Source of the DNA: Sphingomonadales bacterium
GTDB taxonomy: Bacteria > Pseudomonadota > Alphaproteobacteria > Sphingomonadales > Sphingomonadaceae
Assembly: GCA_004173185.1 (NCBI GenBank)
Contig: SEFZ01000025.1
Span: 1 to 63,082 of the forward strand
Length of the DNA stretch: 63,082 bases
Direction: 5' to 3'
The position numbers and the translations under genes were made by a program. Below, one piece after another: positions 51,345 to 58,878 of the stretch; position 1 is the first letter of the stretch; each line of letters starts with the position of its first letter. Under the pieces are notes generated by a model that saw only the letters and a list, made by a program, of their open reading frames with translations, was not told the origin of the DNA and searched no databases.

Positions 51345-52232
51345 ATGTTGCTTACGAACCGCGTCGCCATTGTAACCGGAGCAGGCGGCGGCTTGGGCGC
51401 CTGCCACGCTCGCTTGCTCGCCGAGCGCGGCGCCCGCGTGATCGTCAACGACATGAATGCCGACCGCGCGCATGAGGTGGCGGAGCAGATCGCCGCCGCC
51501 GGTGGCGAGGCGATCGGCATCGGCGCATCGGTCACCAACGAGGCGGAAGTTGCCGCGATGGTCGAGACGGCCATGGCTCGCTGGGGCCGGATCGACATCC
51601 TCGTCAACAACGCCGGCATTCTGCGCGACAAGAGCTTCGCCAAGATGAGCATCGAGGATTTCCGGCTGGTCGTGGACGTCCACCTGATGGGCGCCGCGAT
51701 CTGCACCAAGGCCGTGTGGGAGCAGATGCGCGAGCAACGCTATGGCCGGATCGTCATGACGACTTCTTCCTCGGGGCTATACGGCAATTTCGGTCAGGCA
51801 AATTACGGCGCCGCGAAGATGGCGCTGGTCGGGTTAATGCAGACGCTCGCTATCGAGGGCGAAAAATACGATATCCGCATCAATTGCCTCGCGCCCACCG
51901 CCGCAACCCAGATGACCGATGGTGTGCTGTCGCCTGAGGCGCTGGCTACACTCGATCCCGCTCTCGTCAGCCCCGGACTGGCTGCCCTAGTGGCGGAAGA
52001 TGCGCCGACACGCACGATCCTGTGCGCAGGCGCGGGCCACTTCGCTCAAGCACATATAACGCTCACGCGAGGAAAGTACGTCGGGGGCAGCGGGGCTGCC
52101 GATGAGCAAGTTGCAGGATCCTGGGCGGCGATCGGGGACCGAGTCGGCGAGATAGTCCCCACCTACGGATTCATGCAGGCGGAGCGCGAGCTGGCAATCG
52201 CCGGTCAACCTTGGCCGGCTTTAGTAAGGTAA
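51345..52232 (+). CDS. SDR-family NAD(P)-dependent dehydrogenase (MFE-2-like 3-hydroxyacyl-CoA type)
   Basis: A 295-residue short-chain dehydrogenase. The cofactor loop is TGAGGGLGACHARLLAERGA. NNAGILRDKSFAKMS follows, and the active site is TTSSSGLYGNFGQANYGAAK (Tyr and Lys of YxxxK). The RDKSF and C-terminal VPTYGFMQAE segments resemble the dehydrogenase part of peroxisomal multifunctional enzyme type 2, which acts on (R)-3-hydroxyacyl-CoA. Together with the upstream ligase it suggests a beta-oxidation-like step on the activated acid. It is the last gene of the cluster, just before the IS91-type unit, and appears full length. Confidence 0.88.
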   Translation: MLLTNRVAIVTGAGGGLGACHARLLAERGARVIVNDMNADRAHEVAEQIAAAGGEAIGIGASVTNEAEVAAMVETAMARWGRIDILVNNAGILRDKSFAKMSIEDFRLVVDVHLMGAAICTKAVWEQMREQRYGRIVMTTSSSGLYGNFGQANYGAAKMALVGLMQTLAIEGEKYDIRINCLAPTAATQMTDGVLSPEALATLDPALVSPGLAALVAEDAPTRTILCAGAGHFAQAHITLTRGKYVGGSGAADEQVAGSWAAIGDRVGEIVPTYGFMQAERELAIAGQPWPALVR

Positions 52233-52653
52233 TGTTGGCATTGAGCCGCGACTCCAACTCTCAACGATAAGCTTCAAAATGGTCTGACCGCTTTCGACGG
52301 GTACCGGGGCGGCTTTAGGCGTGATCGACCCTAACAGCCGCCGGTCCGCTGTCGTTTAGAGTTTCGGACGCCGACAGGCGTCGGAAAGTCGGCGGTGCCC
52401 GAACCCGCGGGCCCCGGGGCGGTGGCCTATGGGGATTTGGACTTTGGCCTGTTCTGGGCGGTGGCGGGTGCTGCCGATATGCGGACGGATTTGAGAGTGG
52501 ACCGGCTGCTTTTCGGGCGGCGAGGAGGGCACGCAAAAGCGGACCGTCCGATTTTGGCAGGGGTGAGTCCGCTTTTTCGGAGGCTGGACGCAGGGTCTGA
52601 CGTTCCCCGCGACAGGCGTGCCGCGGGGGCGATCGAGGATATGCCGTGCCGGA
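52233..52653. other. Gap between SDR gene and IS91-type transposase
   Basis: About 420 bp with no supported gene. It has a GACGCC-GACA-GGCGTC hairpin at 52367-52382 and CG-rich dyads that could belong to an IS91 terminal region (oriIS or terIS). I could not locate the element end or its target tetranucleotide with confidence. Confidence 0.5.
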
Positions 52654-53847
52654 TCACGACCCTGAGCTCCCGGATGCGCTGATGACCAAGGGCGGCGCGC
52701 GGGGCTGATATCGGCGTTCGAAGATCTCGATGATGACCATGCGCCCGCCACAGCACGGGCATGGCGACCGGGCCTCGACCTGTTCGGAGGGCGCGTCATC
52801 GGTCGCGGGCGGTGCGACCGCGAGCAACTGGCGGGCGCGTTCGAGGCTGGTCCGTCGGGTGCCGCTGGCGAGCAGGCCATAATGACGGATGCGGTGGAAC
52901 CCGCGCGGCAGGGCATGCAGCAGGAACCGGCGGATGAACTCGTCGGCCGCGAGCGTCATTACCTGCTGTCGGTCGGCGCCGCCGCGGCGATAATCCTTGT
53001 ATCGGAACGTGACCCCGTCCTCGTCGAGCCGGAGCAGGCGGCTGTTCGATATGGCGACCCGGTGGGTGTAGCGCGACAGATAGGCGAGCACGGCCTGCGG
53101 GCCGGCGAACGGCGGCTTGGCATAGACCACCCAGCGCTTCTTCCGGATCGGTGACAGGTGCCGCAGGAACGCCCGCCGATCGACAAGATGCGTCATGCTG
53201 CCGAAGAAGCCGAGCTGGCGGGCATCGTGTAGGGCGAGCAGGCGGGTGAGGAACAGCCGGCGGAACAGCGCGCCGAGCACCCGCACAGGCAGAAGGAACG
53301 CCGGACGCGTGGAGATCCAGCGCTCGCCGTCGAGTGAGATACCACCGCCGGGCACGATCATGTGGATATGGGGATGGTGAGTGAGTGCCGAGCCCCAGCT
53401 ATGCAGCACGGCGGTGATACCGATGCGGGCGCCAAGATGCCTGGGATCGGCAGCGATGATCTGCATCGTCTCCGAGGCGGTGCGGAACAGCAGATCATAG
53501 ACCAGCGCCTTGTTCTGGAACGCGATGGCGGCGATCTCTGCGGGAAGCGTGAACACGACATGGAAGTAGCCGACCGGCAGCAGGTCGGCTTCGCGCTCGG
53601 CGAGCCAGGTGCGCGCGGCAACACCCTGGCACTTGGGGCAGTGCCGGTTGCGACAGCTGTTATAGGCGATCCGCCAATGGCCGCAGCCGGTGCAGGCCTC
53701 GACGTGGCCGCCCATCGCGGCGGTGCGACACTGCTCGATCGCCGACATGATCTTGAGCTGGTGCAGGCTCAGATGCCCGGCATGCCTGGCACGATAGGCA
53801 GGCCCGGCAGTACGGAACACGTCGGCGACCTCGATGGAGGTGCGCAT
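52654..53847 (-). CDS. IS91 family transposase (HUH-type)
   Basis: A 397-residue rolling-circle transposase. An N-terminal zinc-binding region has CTGCGH at 52-57 and CRNRHCPKC at 65-73. The metal-binding HUH motif is HPHIH (His160, His162) within LTHHPHIHMIVPGGG. The paired catalytic tyrosines are YLSRY at 256-260, matching the two-tyrosine arrangement of IS91. The C-terminus has a CPCCGG knuckle. I chose ATG 53847; the frame is open about 350 bases upstream, where it overlaps the recombinase gene. It cleaves one strand at the element's origin end and transfers it to a new site. Confidence 0.92.
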   Translation of the reverse strand: MRTSIEVADVFRTAGPAYRARHAGHLSLHQLKIMSAIEQCRTAAMGGHVEACTGCGHWRIAYNSCRNRHCPKCQGVAARTWLAEREADLLPVGYFHVVFTLPAEIAAIAFQNKALVYDLLFRTASETMQIIAADPRHLGARIGITAVLHSWGSALTHHPHIHMIVPGGGISLDGERWISTRPAFLLPVRVLGALFRRLFLTRLLALHDARQLGFFGSMTHLVDRRAFLRHLSPIRKKRWVVYAKPPFAGPQAVLAYLSRYTHRVAISNSRLLRLDEDGVTFRYKDYRRGGADRQQVMTLAADEFIRRFLLHALPRGFHRIRHYGLLASGTRRTSLERARQLLAVAPPATDDAPSEQVEARSPCPCCGGRMVIIEIFERRYQPRAPPLVISASGSSGS

Positions 53848-53852
53848 GTCGC

Positions 53853-54761
53853 TTAACCGTCGGACGCCCCTTCGTCGGGTGGGGCCAGCGCCAGCCGGTC
53901 GAGCGGGCTGACGACCGCGCGCATCGTGCGGGTCGCCACCTGCGTGTAAAAGGCGGTGGTGTTGAGCTTGGCGTGACCGAGCAGCGCCTGGATGACGCGG
54001 ATATCGACGCCATCCTCGAGCAGGTGGGTGGCGAAGCTGTGCCGCAGGGTGTGCGGCCCGACCCGCTTGGCGATATCGGCCGCTTCCGCCGCTTCGACGA
54101 CGACGCGATAGAGCTGCCGCGTGCTGATCGGCACGGTCGCGTTCCGGCCGGGGAACAGCCAGCCATCGGGAAGCATGACGCCCTGTTGCCGTCCCGCGCG
54201 CCACCAGTCTCGCAGCAGCACGAGCAGGCCCTCGGGCAGCATGGCGTTGCGATATCGTCCGCCCTTGCCGCGCTCGATCCGCAGCACCATCCGCTTGCTA
54301 TCGACATCGCTCACCTTGAGCGCGGAGACCTCGGCGACGCGCAGCCCCGCGCCGTACGCGACCGACAAGGCCGCCTGATGCTTCAGGCAGGTCGTGGCGT
54401 CCAACAGCCGCTTCACCTCACCCAGGGTCAGGACCACCGGAATCTTGCGGGCATGCGCGGTGCGGACGAGCTTGCGGGCCAGATCGGGCCGGTCGAGCGT
54501 GTGGTTGAACAAGAACCGCAACGCCGCGACGATGCTGTTCATGGTCGGTGCCGGGACGCCTGCCTCCTGCTGCTCGATCTGGAACTGGCGGACATCCTCG
54601 GCGGTCGCGGTGTGGGGCGAGCGCCCCAGCCAGGTCGCGAACCGTCCGACGTCGCGGATATAGTTGCGCTGCGTCTCATGGCTAAACCGACGCATGATCA
54701 TATCATCGACCAGGCGCTGACGCAGCGGGCTGATCGGGCCAACAAGAACAAGCTCGTTCAT
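53853..54761 (-). CDS. Tyrosine recombinase (XerC-like) associated with the IS91 unit
   Basis: A 302-residue tyrosine recombinase. The N-terminal core-binding domain (RRFSHETQRNYIRDVGRFAT) is SAM-like. The catalytic domain shows GAGLRVAEVSALKVSDVD (first Arg), HTLRHSFATHLLEDG (His-X-X-Arg), LGHAKLNTTAFYTQV (His and nucleophile Tyr). It ends 5 bp before the IS91 transposase start, and I know this recombinase-transposase pairing from other alphaproteobacteria. Whether it resolves transposition intermediates or works independently is not known. It is distinct from the P4-type integrase beside the tRNA. Confidence 0.9.
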   Translation of the reverse strand: MNELVLVGPISPLRQRLVDDMIMRRFSHETQRNYIRDVGRFATWLGRSPHTATAEDVRQFQIEQQEAGVPAPTMNSIVAALRFLFNHTLDRPDLARKLVRTAHARKIPVVLTLGEVKRLLDATTCLKHQAALSVAYGAGLRVAEVSALKVSDVDSKRMVLRIERGKGGRYRNAMLPEGLLVLLRDWWRAGRQQGVMLPDGWLFPGRNATVPISTRQLYRVVVEAAEAADIAKRVGPHTLRHSFATHLLEDGVDIRVIQALLGHAKLNTTAFYTQVATRTMRAVVSPLDRLALAPPDEGASDG

Positions 54762-54960
54762 CGTTCGACTCCTCAGGTTGAAGGAGCCGAAAGGGTCTGC
54801 CCATGGCGGGCGTCGCTCAATCCGGGTCGAGCGCTCGCGTCGTTGTTGTTACCTTACCACCAGCACCACTCCCGCGCAGCGGGTTCGTGCTGCGGCCCAA
54901 ACGCGGACGTAGGGGGCGCGTTTCGCGGCTCTGTCGCACCGTCATAGAAGTTTGGGGCCG

Positions 54961-56181
54961 TTAGGCCTGAGCAAAATTTCCCGTGAGAACCTTTGTTCCA
55001 TCTCGCAAGAAGTCGAGATGGCCCGACCAGTGTTGCATCATGCGAACCCGCTCGTCCCAGTATTCCCCGCGAGTGTAGGCCCGTCGCACGGCGTTGGCGT
55101 CGCAGTGTGCTAACTGGCGCTCGATTGCGTCAGCGTGCCACATTCCCATCTCGTTAAGCAGGGTCGCAGCCATTGCGCGGAAGCCGTGGCCGGTCATCTT
55201 GTCCTGCAAATAGCCGAGGCGGCGTAGCGCCGCATTGATGGTATTCTCCGACATGGGGCGGTCAACTGAGGTCCGCGATGGAAAAAGGTAGGGGCTGTAT
55301 TCCGCATCGTGCTCAATCGAGCGGATGATCGCGAGCGCTTGCGCCGAAAGCGGCACACTGTGGGCGCGCCGCATTTTCGTCTTGTGAGGCGGGATCGTCC
55401 AGACCGCCTTCTCAAGATCGAAATCGCCCCACTCGGCGAACCGAAGCTCGCCAGGACGCACGAACACGTGCGGAAGCAGCCTCAATGCCGCGTGGACTTC
55501 CGAACTCCCTTCGAATGCTGCGATAGCGCGGAGCAAGCCGCCGGCCTCGGCGGCGGTCGTAATGGCCGCACGGTGGACGGGCTTGGGAACGATCAGGGCG
55601 CCGCGCAGGTCGGATGCGACATCGCGATCAGCGCGCGCCGTGGCGATGGCGTAGCGGAAAATCTGCGAACAGGTACTACGGAGCCGTTTTGCGGTCTCGT
55701 AGCGGCCCTTGCCCTCCATCTTCCGCAACATCAGTAGCAGCTCTTGGGCCGATATCGAGGCGACAGGGCGCTTCCCGATTGAGGCGTTGATGAAGGTGAG
55801 CAGCCAGCGCAGCTTCTTCATCGTGACTGCGGAGCGACCTTCCTTCTCGACCTTGAGTAGCCATTCGTCGGCCACGGCCTTGAAGCTGTTGGACGCCGCC
55901 ACCGTTGCAGCAATCCGGTCAAGCTTCATCCGCTCGGCCGGGTCTTCGCCGCGCGCGAGCACCTTGCGGGCCGCGTCGCACTCGGCCCGCGCATCGGCGA
56001 GGCCGGTATCGGGCCAGACGCCGAATGCCAGCGTCTTCTGTTTGCCGAGATAGCGGTAATTCATGCGCCAGTAGCGACCGCCGCTAGGCGTCACGAGCAG
56101 GTATAGCCCGTCTCGGTCCCCCAGCTTGTATGCCTTGTCCCGATTCTCTGCGGCTTTGATTGCCACGACCGATAACGCCAT
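54961..56181 (-). CDS. int: P4-type tyrosine integrase of the island
   Basis: A 406-residue site-specific recombinase inserting the island at the tRNA-Glu 3' end. The N-terminal DUF4102 arm-binding domain is AYKLGDRDGLYLLVTPSGGR, with MNYRYLGKQKTLAFGVWPDT. The core-binding and catalytic parts follow: FVRPGELRFAEW (first Arg), MTGHGFRAMAATLLNEMG (His-X-X-Arg), QLAHCDANAVRRAYTRGEYW (His and nucleophile Tyr). ATG 56181 has GGAG eight bases upstream; the in-frame ATG 56199 is less likely. It reads away from the tRNA, 165 bp from it, the standard layout. The start overlaps one of the AATACCATC-type repeats, so binding there could autoregulate it. Confidence 0.93.
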   Translation of the reverse strand: MALSVVAIKAAENRDKAYKLGDRDGLYLLVTPSGGRYWRMNYRYLGKQKTLAFGVWPDTGLADARAECDAARKVLARGEDPAERMKLDRIAATVAASNSFKAVADEWLLKVEKEGRSAVTMKKLRWLLTFINASIGKRPVASISAQELLLMLRKMEGKGRYETAKRLRSTCSQIFRYAIATARADRDVASDLRGALIVPKPVHRAAITTAAEAGGLLRAIAAFEGSSEVHAALRLLPHVFVRPGELRFAEWGDFDLEKAVWTIPPHKTKMRRAHSVPLSAQALAIIRSIEHDAEYSPYLFPSRTSVDRPMSENTINAALRRLGYLQDKMTGHGFRAMAATLLNEMGMWHADAIERQLAHCDANAVRRAYTRGEYWDERVRMMQHWSGHLDFLRDGTKVLTGNFAQA

Positions 56182-56232
56182 GATGGTATCTCCATCCAAG
56201 CGACCGGCGAGCTGCCATCAGAAATACCATCA
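56181..56232. repeat. AATACCATC motifs at right end (candidate integrase arm sites)
   Basis: GATACCATCA occurs inverted at 56181-56190 (overlapping the integrase start) and AATACCATCA direct at 56223-56232. A related ATACCA lies at 56279-56284. The same motif is found twice at 25831-25852 inside the left end. The position between integrase and attachment site suits arm-type binding. Confidence 0.5.
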
Positions 56233-56345
56233 GAATGCTGGTATGGAATGGAATTTCACCGATCCGACTGGGATGCTTATACCATAAAAAAACCGCAGAA
56301 AACAGCCATTTACGGCACATTCTGGAATGCCTTGGGAAAGCATTT

Positions 56346-56420
56346 TGGTGACCCCTACGGGAATCGAACCCGTGCTTCAGCCGTGAAAGGGCCGCGTCCT
56401 AACCGCTAGACGAAGGGGCC
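56346..56420 (-). tRNA. tRNA-Glu (anticodon TTC), CCA encoded
   Basis: On the minus strand the gene begins GGCCCCTTCGTCTAGCGG and contains CCCTTTCACGGC, the anticodon loop with TTC. It ends GGGTTCGATTCCCGTAGGGG, then TCACCA. The acceptor stem GGCCCCT pairs with AGGGGTC (one G-U). The terminal CCA is encoded. The last 15 bases (56346-56360 on the plus strand) are the island's attachment site, and the tRNA remains intact because the element replaced the end exactly. The copy at 25756 is the other junction. Confidence 0.97.
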
Positions 56421-56477
56421 GTCTGGGTGGAAGGGCCGGTTAGGGGAGGACGCGCGACTGGTCAACCCCGCTAAACA

Positions 56478-58241
56478 TCAATCTGCCCAAGCAGCGTCTT
56501 CAATGTGCAGTTCCGCGGCCGGTCTTGCGCCCCAATCGTCGATCTTTGCACGGCCCGCGAGCCAGAGTTTGCGGTGGCGGGGGGCGGAGAGGAGGGCCTG
56601 GCCCAGCTCGGTTTCGGCCTGGCGAAAGGCGACGGCCTTTAGGCTGCGGCCATCTTCGCCCGCGACGATAACGCGAACGTGTCCGCCGGTGCCGACAATA
56701 TCGGCCTTGATGACCGATACCGGCCCGGCGACCACGCGAGGCGCGGGCCAGCCCATGCCATAGGGTCCGCCGACTTCCATCGCGTTGACCAGATCGGGAT
56801 TTACGCCACCCGGCGCCAGCACCGCATCGAGCAACAGCGCGCGTTCGCCCATTGCCTGGGTCACGCGATCGGAGAGGCGCTCTTCGAGGAAATCGGCAAA
56901 GGCTTCGAGATTTTCTTCGGCGATGGTGACGCCGCAGGCCATTGCGTGGCCGCCGCCTGCCTGAAGCAACCCTGCGTCGCGCGCGGCCATCACTGCGGCA
57001 CCCAGATCGACTCCGGGGATCGAGCGGCCCGATCCCTTGCCTACGCCATGCTCGTCCAGCGCGATGATGATCGCAGGGCGGTGCAGCTTTTCCTTGATGC
57101 GCCCAGCGACGATGCCGATCACGCCGGCATGCCAGCCGCGCGCGGCGATCACCGCTACGGCGCGGTTGCTCTTGGCGTAGCTCAGTTCCTCGGCCTCGCG
57201 CTGGACATCGCCTTCGATCGCGCGGCGCTCTTCATTGAGGACGTTGAGTTCCTCGGCGATGGCGCGGGCTTCGTCGGGGTCTTGGGTGGTGAGCAAGCGG
57301 ACGCCGAGATCGGAGCGGCCGACGCGGCCACCGGCGTTGATTCGCGGGCCGAGCGCGAAGCCGAGATCGGTGCAGGTCGGTGCGCGGGTGAGGCGCGATG
57401 CCTGGATCAGCGCGTTGAGGCCGATATTGCGGCGCTGGCCCATCACCTTAAGGCCCTGCGCCACGAAAGCGCGGTTGAGGCCCTTGAGCGAGGCAACGTC
57501 CGCCACGGTGCCCAGCGCGACGATATCGAGCAGATCGAGCAGCTTGGGCTCGGCGCGATCCTTGAAATAGCCGCGTGCCCGTAACGTGCGGATCAAAGCC
57601 GCGCCGAGCAGCCATGCCATGCCGACGGCGGCAAGGTGGCCGTGCGCCGCGCCTTCGATCTCGTCGAGGCGGTTGGGGTTCACCAGCGCATGCGCCACCG
57701 GCAATTCGGGCGAGCATTTGTGATGATCGACCACGATGACTTCGGCATCGGCGGCGCGCGCCATCTCCAGCGCCTCGAATGCCTGTGCGCCGCAATCGAC
57801 CGTGACGATCAGGCTTGCGCCTTCCTGCTTCAATCGCACCAGCGCTTCGCCTGAGGGGCCATAGCCCTCCATCAGGCGGTCCGGGATATACGGGCGGGCT
57901 TCCAGCCCCAGATCGCGCAGCAGGAGCACCAGCAAGGCCGCAGAGGTCGCGCCGTCCACGTCATAGTCGCCGAAGATCGCGACCTGCTCGCGCGCCTGTA
58001 CGGCGTCGGCCAGTCGGTCGGCGGCCTTGTCCATATCGTTGAAGATAGAGGGATCGGGCATGAAGGCGCGGATGCTGGGGTTGCGGTGCTGCTCCAGATC
58101 CTCGCGCGCCACGCCGCGGGTGAGCAGCAGCTGGGTCACCAGATCATCGGGCACCAGACCGCCACGCGAATCACTGGCAAGGCCCCGCCAACGCCAGGGC
58201 TGGCCGAGGATCGAACGATGGATATTTAGGACTGCAGACAT
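56478..58241 (-). CDS. recJ: Single-stranded-DNA-specific exonuclease RecJ
   Basis: A 587-residue 5'-3' ssDNA exonuclease of recombination and mismatch repair. The DHH-family motifs are in order: GDYDVDGATS at 91-100, VDCGAQAFEALE near 148, VVDHHKC at 170-176, then GTVADVASLKGLNR, LGPRINAGGRVG and the DHHA1 part GWHAGVIGIVAGRIKE, GGGHAMACG. An OB-fold domain ends the chain. I chose ATG 58241; the longer frame upstream has no family similarity. It is a core gene just outside the island. Confidence 0.95.
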   Translation of the reverse strand: MSAVLNIHRSILGQPWRWRGLASDSRGGLVPDDLVTQLLLTRGVAREDLEQHRNPSIRAFMPDPSIFNDMDKAADRLADAVQAREQVAIFGDYDVDGATSAALLVLLLRDLGLEARPYIPDRLMEGYGPSGEALVRLKQEGASLIVTVDCGAQAFEALEMARAADAEVIVVDHHKCSPELPVAHALVNPNRLDEIEGAAHGHLAAVGMAWLLGAALIRTLRARGYFKDRAEPKLLDLLDIVALGTVADVASLKGLNRAFVAQGLKVMGQRRNIGLNALIQASRLTRAPTCTDLGFALGPRINAGGRVGRSDLGVRLLTTQDPDEARAIAEELNVLNEERRAIEGDVQREAEELSYAKSNRAVAVIAARGWHAGVIGIVAGRIKEKLHRPAIIIALDEHGVGKGSGRSIPGVDLGAAVMAARDAGLLQAGGGHAMACGVTIAEENLEAFADFLEERLSDRVTQAMGERALLLDAVLAPGGVNPDLVNAMEVGGPYGMGWPAPRVVAGPVSVIKADIVGTGGHVRVIVAGEDGRSLKAVAFRQAETELGQALLSAPRHRKLWLAGRAKIDDWGARPAAELHIEDAAWAD

Positions 58242-58350
58242 TGGAACAGGCAATGAACGCGGCTGGGAGCGATGTCGAGGGTGCGGCGACCAGCCAAGTT
58301 CCGTCACCCCGGCACAAGACCGGGATAACGCACGCAGGGTGGACCGTGTC

Positions 58351-58878
58351 CTAGCGCTCCAACAACCGCGGCATAAGCTCGACAAAATTGCAGGGCTTGT
58401 GGCGAATATCCAGCTGGCTCGCCAATATCCCGTCCCACGCATCAGTCACCGCGCCGGTCGATCCCGGCAGCGCGAAAATATACGTCCCGCGCGCCACGCC
58501 CGCCGTCGCGCGTGACTGGATCGTTGAGGTGCCGATGGTCTGATAGCTCAGCCAGCGAAACAGCTCGCCGAAACCGGGGATTTCCTTGTCCCATACGCGC
58601 GCCAATGCCTCGGGCGTGATGTCGCGCCCGGTAACCCCGGTGCCGCCCGTGGTGAGGATCACATCGACTCCCGCATCATCGATCCATGCATGAAGCTTGC
58701 CGACGATCGCCTCGGGATCGTCGCGCACGATGGCGCGGTCGGCCAGTTCGTGCCCCGCAGAAGTCAGCCGCTCGACCAGCCGGTCACCCGAACGGTCATC
58801 TTGCAAGGTTCGCGTATCGGAAACCGTCAGCACCGCGATCCGCACGGGGCGGAAAGCGATGCTCTCATCGATTGCCAA
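58351..58878 (-). CDS. moaB: Molybdenum cofactor biosynthesis protein MoaB
   Basis: A 175-residue MoaB/MogA-type protein acting on molybdopterin (adenylylation step). Motifs: LTVSDTRTLQDDRSGDRLVE, VILTTGGTGVTGRDITPEAL, PGFGELFRWLS and ALPGSTGAVTDAW. The start is TTG 58878 (LAIDES as MAIDES) with GGAGGGATC before it; the ORF is open upstream but that part is basic and unlike the family. Its start overlaps the end of the lytic transglycosylase gene by 14 bp, which implies co-transcription. Confidence 0.93.
   Translation of the reverse strand: MAIDESIAFRPVRIAVLTVSDTRTLQDDRSGDRLVERLTSAGHELADRAIVRDDPEAIVGKLHAWIDDAGVDVILTTGGTGVTGRDITPEALARVWDKEIPGFGELFRWLSYQTIGTSTIQSRATAGVARGTYIFALPGSTGAVTDAWDGILASQLDIRHKPCNFVELMPRLLER

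Larger units (their letters stand above)
52240..54955 (-). mobile_element. IS91-type rolling-circle element with companion tyrosine recombinase (ends unresolved)
   Basis: Two adjacent reverse-strand genes form the unit: a tyrosine recombinase (53853-54761) and a Y2-type IS91 transposase (52654-53847), separated by 5 bp. IS91 elements lack ordinary inverted repeats and move by single-strand rolling-circle transfer, sometimes carrying adjacent DNA. The coordinates here are outer limits set by the neighbouring SDR and integrase genes; I did not find exact ends or a target duplication. Confidence 0.65.
25756..56360. mobile_element. Integrative mobilizable element inserted at tRNA-Glu (about 30.6 kb)
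   Basis: The segment is bounded by a 15-bp direct repeat of the tRNA-Glu 3' end (25756-25770 and 56346-56360). A P4-type integrase lies 165 bp from the intact tRNA, reading away from it. AATACCATC motifs occur inside both ends. Inside are a TraA-type relaxase, traC, traD, a MOB-Q-like nic region, an AlpA-type regulator and accessory cargo, but no coupling protein or type IV secretion genes. These facts fit an integrative mobilizable element that depends on a helper for transfer. An IS91-type unit has entered near the right end. Excision has not been shown. Confidence 0.75.

Noticed and set aside
51345..52232. SDR gene truncated by the IS91 unit
   Set aside because: The protein retains its cofactor and active-site motifs and a C-terminus typical of MFE-2-like dehydrogenases at about 295 residues, so it appears complete.
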